This document shows, piece by piece, positions 55,431 to 59,856 of a DNA stretch of 59,856 nt. How positions within the stretch are numbered: position 1 is the stretch's first letter; every line of letters starts with the position of its first letter. Under the pieces are notes generated by a model. It ran no database searches. It worked only from the letters and a program-made list of their open reading frames with translations, and had not been told where the DNA came from. The stretch is from Aerococcus sp. HMSC062A02. GTDB lineage: Bacteria; Bacillota; Bacilli; Lactobacillales; Aerococcaceae. A program made the translations under genes and the position numbers. Where the stretch lies: contig NZ_KV797921.1 of NCBI RefSeq assembly GCF_001809535.1, positions 101,092 to 160,947 of the forward strand, in the 5' to 3' direction.

Positions 55431-56439
55431 ATTTTGTTTTGTCCTCTTTCAGTAAGTCAGAGGAGTGCAAGGGGCTGATGCGTTTTTCCGGATAGATGTA
55501 GTGGTAGGCAGCGTTGATGGCGGTAGGGGCTTCGCCAAAGCCAGAAACAATTAAGTCGCTTTTACCCGGATAGCCTGCAATGTCGCCAATGGCAAAGATA
55601 CCAGGCCGGTTTGTTTGGCAGTGACCGTCGACTAGGACTTTATTCTTTTCGATGTCCAGTCCCCAATTCTTAATTTCGCCTAGGGAAGAAGTAAAGCCAT
55701 AAGCCATGATGACTTGGTCCACTGGGATGCGTTGGCCTTCGTCTGACCGTGCTTTTTGCAGGTGGATGGCAGAGAGATTGATGCCGTCTCCCTCGAGGCC
55801 AGTTGGGACATAGGGGGTGATGAAGTTAATGTTGTCCTTTTGCCGGGCGGCTTCAACGGAGTATTCATGGGCCCGGAAGCGGTCGCGGCGGTGGATCAGA
55901 TAGATTTCCTTGGCGTAATCGCTCAGGGCCAGGGCTGTATCGAGGGCACTGTCGCCGCCTCCGCAGATGGCGACATTCTTACCCGCATAAGCCGTATAAT
56001 TGCTGACGAAATAGGCGACGCCGCGGTTTTCATAATGGTCTAATTGGTCCAGGTCAACCTTGCGGGGGCTGAAAGAGCCATTACCAGCTGCAATGATGAC
56101 TGCCTTAGCGCGATAGGTCGCACGGCTAGTTTCGACGACAAATTCCTCATTATCGTTTTCTAAATTTAAAACTTCTTGGTTGAGGCTGAATTGGGTGGTC
56201 GCATGGAAGCGGGCCAGCTGTTGGGATAAGCGGTCGATGAGTTCCGCCCCCGAAATTTCGGGATAAGCAGGGATGTCATAGATGATCTTGTCGGGGTAGA
56301 GAGCCTTGGGTTGGCCACCTAATTCAGGCAGGCTATCAATAATATTTACGCTCAACTGGCGCATACCAGCATAGAAAGCCGCAAAAAGGGCACTAGGTCC
56401 AGCACCAATAATGATCAGATCACTTGAGAGAGTTTCCAT
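55429..56439 (-). CDS. Ferredoxin/flavodoxin--NADP+ reductase, YumC type
   Basis: 336 aa, thioredoxin-reductase-like fold: FAD site GAGPSALFAAFYAGM, NADPH site GGGDSALDTALAL, and GDIAGYPGK near the C-terminus. The redox CxxC of thioredoxin reductase is missing, which defines the YumC-type ferredoxin reductase. It can be expected to reduce the ferredoxin at 36685 or a flavodoxin; that pairing is inferred. SD AAAGGA before the ATG at 56439. Confidence 0.9.
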   Translation of the reverse strand: METLSSDLIIIGAGPSALFAAFYAGMRQLSVNIIDSLPELGGQPKALYPDKIIYDIPAYPEISGAELIDRLSQQLARFHATTQFSLNQEVLNLENDNEEFVVETSRATYRAKAVIIAAGNGSFSPRKVDLDQLDHYENRGVAYFVSNYTAYAGKNVAICGGGDSALDTALALSDYAKEIYLIHRRDRFRAHEYSVEAARQKDNINFITPYVPTGLEGDGINLSAIHLQKARSDEGQRIPVDQVIMAYGFTSSLGEIKNWGLDIEKNKVLVDGHCQTNRPGIFAIGDIAGYPGKSDLIVSGFGEAPTAINAAYHYIYPEKRISPLHSSDLLKEDKTK

Positions 56440-56464
56440 AGAACGTCCTTTCTATATAAATGCT

Positions 56465-56959
56465 TTAAAAATTAAAGAAGCTATTAAGGAGTAAGGTCAC
56501 GACAATACCTGTCAGAATGCCACCAATAACCTCTGAAGGCTTGTGGCCTAAATAATCATCGATAACGAGCTTGCTCTCCTTAATGGCTTTCAATTGGCGA
56601 TTGAGGATAGGATCGTCTTCTTTAGCTGCTCGCTCTTCGAGAATCAAGAGCAATTGGCGAAGAAGCATGCCCTGCTCACCGCTTTGCCGCCGGACCCCCA
56701 TGGCATCGAACATAATAATCACGCCAAAACACACCCCAATCGCAACGTAGGCGGATTGGTAGCCATATTTAAGGATAAGCGCAGTAATCAAGGCTGTCAC
56801 AGCAGCCGAATGAGAACTGGGCATACTCCCTGTCGCATGGAGCAAGGCAAGTTTGGCATTGCTCTTGCGCATTAAGAGCGCGATGGGAAATTTTAGGGCT
56901 TGGGCAACAACAATGGCACTGAGGGTTGCCACAAGCGGTAGGTTAGTTAGTACGTCCAT
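56465..56959 (-). CDS. Divergent PAP2-family membrane protein (YuiD-like)
   Basis: 164 aa, DUF212. Four helices, with the phosphatase-like motif GSMPSSHSAAVTAL and the FDAMGVRRQSGEQ motif. Related to acid phosphatase/PAP2 enzymes but divergent. It lies upstream of the reductase gene on the same strand, an order also seen in Bacillus (yuiD, yumC neighbourhood). Confidence 0.9.
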   Translation of the reverse strand: MDVLTNLPLVATLSAIVVAQALKFPIALLMRKSNAKLALLHATGSMPSSHSAAVTALITALILKYGYQSAYVAIGVCFGVIIMFDAMGVRRQSGEQGMLLRQLLLILEERAAKEDDPILNRQLKAIKESKLVIDDYLGHKPSEVIGGILTGIVVTLLLNSFFNF

Positions 56960-57141
56960 AGGGCCTCCGGTAATTTTTTGGCTACATGTAAAAGTATGCT
57001 GTCGATTGGACAGCTACTTAATAAATATAACATAAATCTCACCATTAGAGAACTAGCGATAACTATACATTTTCTTTAACTATTGGTACAATAGAGAGGA
57101 ATAGAAATAAAAAATATGTATAGTTTTAGAGGAGGAATGTT

Positions 57142-57741
57142 ATGTCATTTCCACAATTAGAAGAACAAGCTAAAGAAATTAAAGCAATCATTAAAACCAA
57201 GCAAGGTCAAATTGAAGTCGCTCTTTTTCCCGAATTAGCACCAAAAGCTGTCGAAAACTTTATCCAACATGCTAAAGAGGGTTACTACGATGGTGTGATC
57301 TTCCACCGGGTCATCCCTAACTTCATGATCCAGGGCGGGGACCCAACTGGAACGGGCCGCGGCGGAGAGTCCATTTACGGCCAGGCCTTTGAGGATGAAT
57401 TCAATCTCTCTCTCTTTAATATTAAGGGCGCCCTGTCTATGGCCAATGCAGGACCTAATACCAATGGCTCACAATTCTTTATTGTCTCAGCTGGACCAGT
57501 TGATGCCAGTATGGTCAGCCAATTGCGGGCTGGCGGGTGGCCTGAGGAAATCATTGAAGCCTATGCTGAGAAGGGGGGGACCCCTTGGTTAGACCACCGG
57601 CACACAGTTTTTGGCCAAGTAAGGGAAGGTCAAGAGGTGGTCAGCCAGATTGAAAATGTTGACCGGGATGGCCAAGATAAACCACTAGAAGATGTTGTTA
57701 TTGAAGGGATCCAGATTATTGATCCAGAAAGTGATGCCTAA
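57142..57741 (+). CDS. Cyclophilin-type peptidyl-prolyl isomerase
   Basis: 199 aa, cytoplasmic (no signal peptide). Active-site motifs [38 protein letters not shown] and HTVFGQV. It starts with good GAGGAGG and ends with a one-base stop/start overlap with cvfD. An insertion between the last two motifs ([17 protein letters not shown]) is typical for Lactobacillales members. Confidence 0.94.
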   Translation: MSFPQLEEQAKEIKAIIKTKQGQIEVALFPELAPKAVENFIQHAKEGYYDGVIFHRVIPNFMIQGGDPTGTGRGGESIYGQAFEDEFNLSLFNIKGALSMANAGPNTNGSQFFIVSAGPVDASMVSQLRAGGWPEEIIEAYAEKGGTPWLDHRHTVFGQVREGQEVVSQIENVDRDGQDKPLEDVVIEGIQIIDPESDA

Positions 57742-58154
57742 TGACCAAGACATTCGCGATTGGAGATATTGTTAAGGGGAAGGTGACAGGTATTCAAAGC
57801 TATGGCATCTTCGTAAGTCTCGGCGCTAACCACCAGGGCCTCATCCACATCTCTGAAATCAACCACGGCTTTGTAAAGGATATTTATAACCAGTATGAGA
57901 TTGGTGAAGAAGTCACAGCCAAGATTATCGATATTGATGAATACAGCCAAAAGATTTCCCTGTCGCTAAGAGCGCTCCAACCCCTCTTCAAAAATAAAAA
58001 ACCAGCCCGCGGTAACTGGCACAAGCACCACCATCCCAAAGATTACGGTTTTGGCTTGATTGCTGAGAACCTGCCTGAATGGGTGGATGAAGGTCTTGCC
58101 AATATCCAGTCGGGACTAGTCAAGGATTACCACGAAAACCATTTTAATAAGTAA
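57741..58154 (+). CDS. cvfD: S1-domain RNA-binding protein CvfD / YugI
   Basis: 137 aa. One S1 domain (about 5-75, [15 protein letters not shown]...GLIHISEI), then a basic tail with [11 protein letters not shown]. Orthologous to general stress protein 13/CvfD, a post-transcriptional regulator in streptococci. It lies 11 bp before pgi. Confidence 0.9.
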   Translation: MTKTFAIGDIVKGKVTGIQSYGIFVSLGANHQGLIHISEINHGFVKDIYNQYEIGEEVTAKIIDIDEYSQKISLSLRALQPLFKNKKPARGNWHKHHHPKDYGFGLIAENLPEWVDEGLANIQSGLVKDYHENHFNK

Positions 58155-58165
58155 GGAGTCTAACT

Positions 58166-59494
58166 ATGGCAGATTTAAAATTAGATATCTCAAAACTCGA
58201 TCCCTTTATTTCCCAGCATGAAATTGACTATATGCAAAGTGAAGTCAGCCAAGCCCACCAGTTGCTACGTTCTGGCGAGGGGCCTGGCCATGAATTTACG
58301 GATTGGTTGGACCTACCCTTGGACTATGACAAGGAAGAATACCAACGTATTAAGGAAGCGGCTAAAAAGATTCAAGCTGAGTCCGATGTTCTCCTGGTAT
58401 TAGGGATTGGTGGTTCTTATCTTGGGGCTAAGGCAGCCATTTCTTTCCTATCCCACCAATTTGTCCAAGAAAGCAAGTTGGAAATCATCTTCGCGGGTAA
58501 TAGCCTGAGTGCTACTTACCTCAGCGAGGTTATGGACGCTTTAGAGGGCAAGGATTTTTCGATTAATGTGATCTCCAAGTCTGGAACCACGACTGAAACC
58601 TCAATTGCCTTCCGTATCTTCAAGAAGCGTTTGATCGACCAATATGGGGAAGAAGAAGCTAAGTCCCGGATTTATGCAACGACTGACCAAGCGAAAGGGG
58701 CCTTGAAGGCAGAAGCTGACCAGATGGGCTATGAAAGTTTTGTTATTCCTGATGGTGTCGGTGGTCGTTTTACCGTTCTGACAGCAGTGGGTCTCCTACC
58801 TATTGCAGCAAGTGGTGCTAATACGGATGAGCTCTTGGCTGGTGCCCAAGCGGCCCACCAGGCTTATCAAGATCCTGAATTGAACAAGAACGACGCCTAT
58901 CTTTATGCCGCAATCCGAAATATTTTATACCGCAAGGGCTATAACACGGAAATTCTCGTTAACTATGAGCCTAAATTAAAATATTTTGCTGAATGGTGGA
59001 AGCAACTGTTTGGGGAATCAGAAGGTAAGGACGGTAAAGGAATTTATCCAAGTAGCGCTAACTTCTCGACAGATCTTCATTCCCTAGGCCAATATATCCA
59101 AGACGGTCGGCGTATCCTCTTTGAAACGGTGGTTAAAGTTGAGGAGACTGAAAAGGATATTAAAATCCCAAGCCTAGCTGAAGATAGTGATGGGCTTGCT
59201 TATTTAGAAGGCCAATCCGTTGATGAGGTCAATACCAAGGCTTTCCAAGGGACCCTACTCGCTCACATGGATGGGGGCGTTCCTAACCTGGTTCTCCATG
59301 CGCCAGCGATTAACGCACATACGCTGGGCCAATTGATTTATTTCTTTGAAATCGCCGTCGCTATTTCTGGCTATCTTAACGGGGTGAATCCTTTTGACCA
59401 ACCAGGTGTGGAAGCTTATAAGAGAAATATGTTCGCTCTTTTAGGTCGAGAAGGTTACGAAGAACTTGCTCAAGAATTGAACGAACGCCTATAA
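58166..59494 (+). CDS. pgi: Glucose-6-phosphate isomerase
   Basis: Glycolysis, 442 aa. Signature motifs [35 protein letters not shown] and the KSY-region motif near the end. AAGGAG SD. A terminator follows. Together with pfkA and pyk it covers three glycolytic steps of this window. Confidence 0.97.
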   Translation: MADLKLDISKLDPFISQHEIDYMQSEVSQAHQLLRSGEGPGHEFTDWLDLPLDYDKEEYQRIKEAAKKIQAESDVLLVLGIGGSYLGAKAAISFLSHQFVQESKLEIIFAGNSLSATYLSEVMDALEGKDFSINVISKSGTTTETSIAFRIFKKRLIDQYGEEEAKSRIYATTDQAKGALKAEADQMGYESFVIPDGVGGRFTVLTAVGLLPIAASGANTDELLAGAQAAHQAYQDPELNKNDAYLYAAIRNILYRKGYNTEILVNYEPKLKYFAEWWKQLFGESEGKDGKGIYPSSANFSTDLHSLGQYIQDGRRILFETVVKVEETEKDIKIPSLAEDSDGLAYLEGQSVDEVNTKAFQGTLLAHMDGGVPNLVLHAPAINAHTLGQLIYFFEIAVAISGYLNGVNPFDQPGVEAYKRNMFALLGREGYEELAQELNERL

Positions 59495-59516
59495 ATTAGA
59501 GATTTGATAAGGGTTT

Positions 59517-59548
59517 AAAGCCAACTGATAAAAAAGTTGGCTTTTTTT
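59517..59548 (+). terminator. Terminator after pgi
   Basis: AAAGCCAACT (59517-59526) with AGTTGGCTTT (59535-59544) and a T-run to 59548. Confidence 0.9.
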
Positions 59549-59559
59549 ATGAAAAAGAG

Positions 59560-59588
59560 TTGACGAAGGGAAGAGAAGGAGGTATAAT
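59560..59588 (+). promoter_or_regulatory. rRNA operon promoter P0
   Basis: TTGACG, 17-bp spacer, TATAAT (59583-59588). Confidence 0.7.
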
Positions 59589-59590
59589 AA

Positions 59591-59639
59591 TTTTTGTTGC
59601 TGATCGAGATCACCTCGAAATCGATCGCCAACAAAAATA
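59591..59639 (+). other. Long imperfect hairpin between P0 and P1
   Basis: TTTTTGTTG...GATCGA and TCGATCG..CAACAAAAA arms form a long stem with a T-poor exit. It may be a processing stem or attenuator; it is not followed by a U-tract. Confidence 0.45.
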
Positions 59640-59652
59640 AGTTAAAAAAGTG

Positions 59653-59681
59653 TTGACAAGTTTCGATGACTTCGATATACT
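59653..59681 (+). promoter_or_regulatory. rRNA operon promoter P1
   Basis: Consensus TTGACA, 17-bp spacer, TATACT (59676-59681); followed by AATTAAGTCGCTT, shared with P2. Confidence 0.75.
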
Positions 59682-59770
59682 AATTAAGTCGCTTGATTCA
59701 AGCCTTCGAGGCAAAGAACAAGCGGGCGATCATCAAATCGAAAGAAATAAAAAAACTTTTTAAAAAGTTC

Positions 59771-59800
59771 TTGACAAGCTGTCGATAAAGATGATATAAT
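59771..59800 (+). promoter_or_regulatory. rRNA operon promoter P2
   Basis: TTGACA, 18-bp spacer, TATAAT (59795-59800), followed by AATTGAGTCGCTT, nearly identical to the start region of P1. Confidence 0.75.
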
Positions 59801-59856
59801 AATTGAGTCGCTTCGATAAGGTGACGAGATAGACCTTTGAAAACTGAACAAAGAAG
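59801..59856 (+). other. rRNA operon leader (5' part)
   Basis: The end of the window reads TTTGAAAACTGAACAAAG, the common Firmicutes leader motif just upstream of 16S rRNA. The 16S gene itself begins beyond the window. Confidence 0.75.

Overview
The window is ordinary, gene-dense core chromosome of a low-to-mid GC Gram-positive bacterium of the order Lactobacillales. Aerococcus or a close relative fits best: protein sequences and gene order resemble Lactobacillales and Bacillus, GGAGG ribosome binding sites are strong, GTG and TTG starts are common, and alpha-acetolactate decarboxylase, an ECF riboflavin transporter and DnaE-type replication are present. The genus is an inference from general resemblance. 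There is no prophage, insertion sequence, CRISPR array, toxin-antitoxin pair or defence island.

Layout. 1-2.35 kb: a structured repeat region, a 50-residue membrane peptide, and an ArlRS/CovRS-type two-component system whose kinase lacks an extracellular sensor domain. 2.4-3.7 kb (minus): yidC and acyP. 3.9-9.4 kb: ftsK, pgsA, cinA, recA. 9.7-11.3 kb: rny. 11.4-13.1 kb (minus): acetolactate decarboxylase, a small CC-motif protein and a lipoprotein. Then a small membrane ORF and tRNA-Ser(CGA). 14-25.3 kb: a DNA repair and replication run (mutS, mutL, msrB, ruvA, ruvB, queA, dnaE). 25.3-28.1 kb: pfkA and pyk. 28.3-30.5 kb: cvfB, a Fur-family regulator, xerD. 30.6-33.4 kb: lipoprotein, sirtuin, chorismate mutase, GT8 glycosyltransferase. 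33.5-36.6 kb: ribT-scpA-scpB-rluB-ribU. 36.7-40.3 kb: ferredoxin, ypbB, recQ, LysM protein. 40.3-44.2 kb: cmk, rpsA, der, hup. 44.3-52.9 kb: TPR protein, dapB, cca, dinG, ypmB, aspB, dnaD. 52.9-55.4 kb: MarR regulator, yutD, yutF-like phosphatase, TIGR01906 membrane protein. 55.4-57 kb (minus): YumC-type ferredoxin/flavodoxin reductase and a YuiD-like protein. 57.1-59.5 kb: cyclophilin, cvfD, pgi. 59.5-59.86 kb: three stacked promoters and the start of the leader of an rRNA operon, whose 16S gene lies beyond the window.

How it works together. Most genes serve chromosome maintenance: FtsK, XerD and ScpAB in segregation, RecA, RuvAB, MutSL, RecQ and DinG in repair, and DnaE and DnaD in replication. 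Others serve glycolysis (Pgi, Pfk, Pyk) and RNA handling (RNase Y and three S1-domain proteins). Likely LexA boxes precede recA and, notably, msrB-ruvAB. Every non-overlapping convergent gene junction carries a long palindrome that can terminate in both directions.

No clearly new multi-gene system is visible. The best leads are modest: a dispersed structured repeat that directly abuts two stop codons, msrB placed behind a probable SOS box, a sensor-less ArlS/CovS kinase, a YutD protein with a very long basic tail, a sirtuin with an altered zinc tetrad, ribT kept in a riboflavin-uptake context, and the triple rRNA promoter with an embedded long hairpin.
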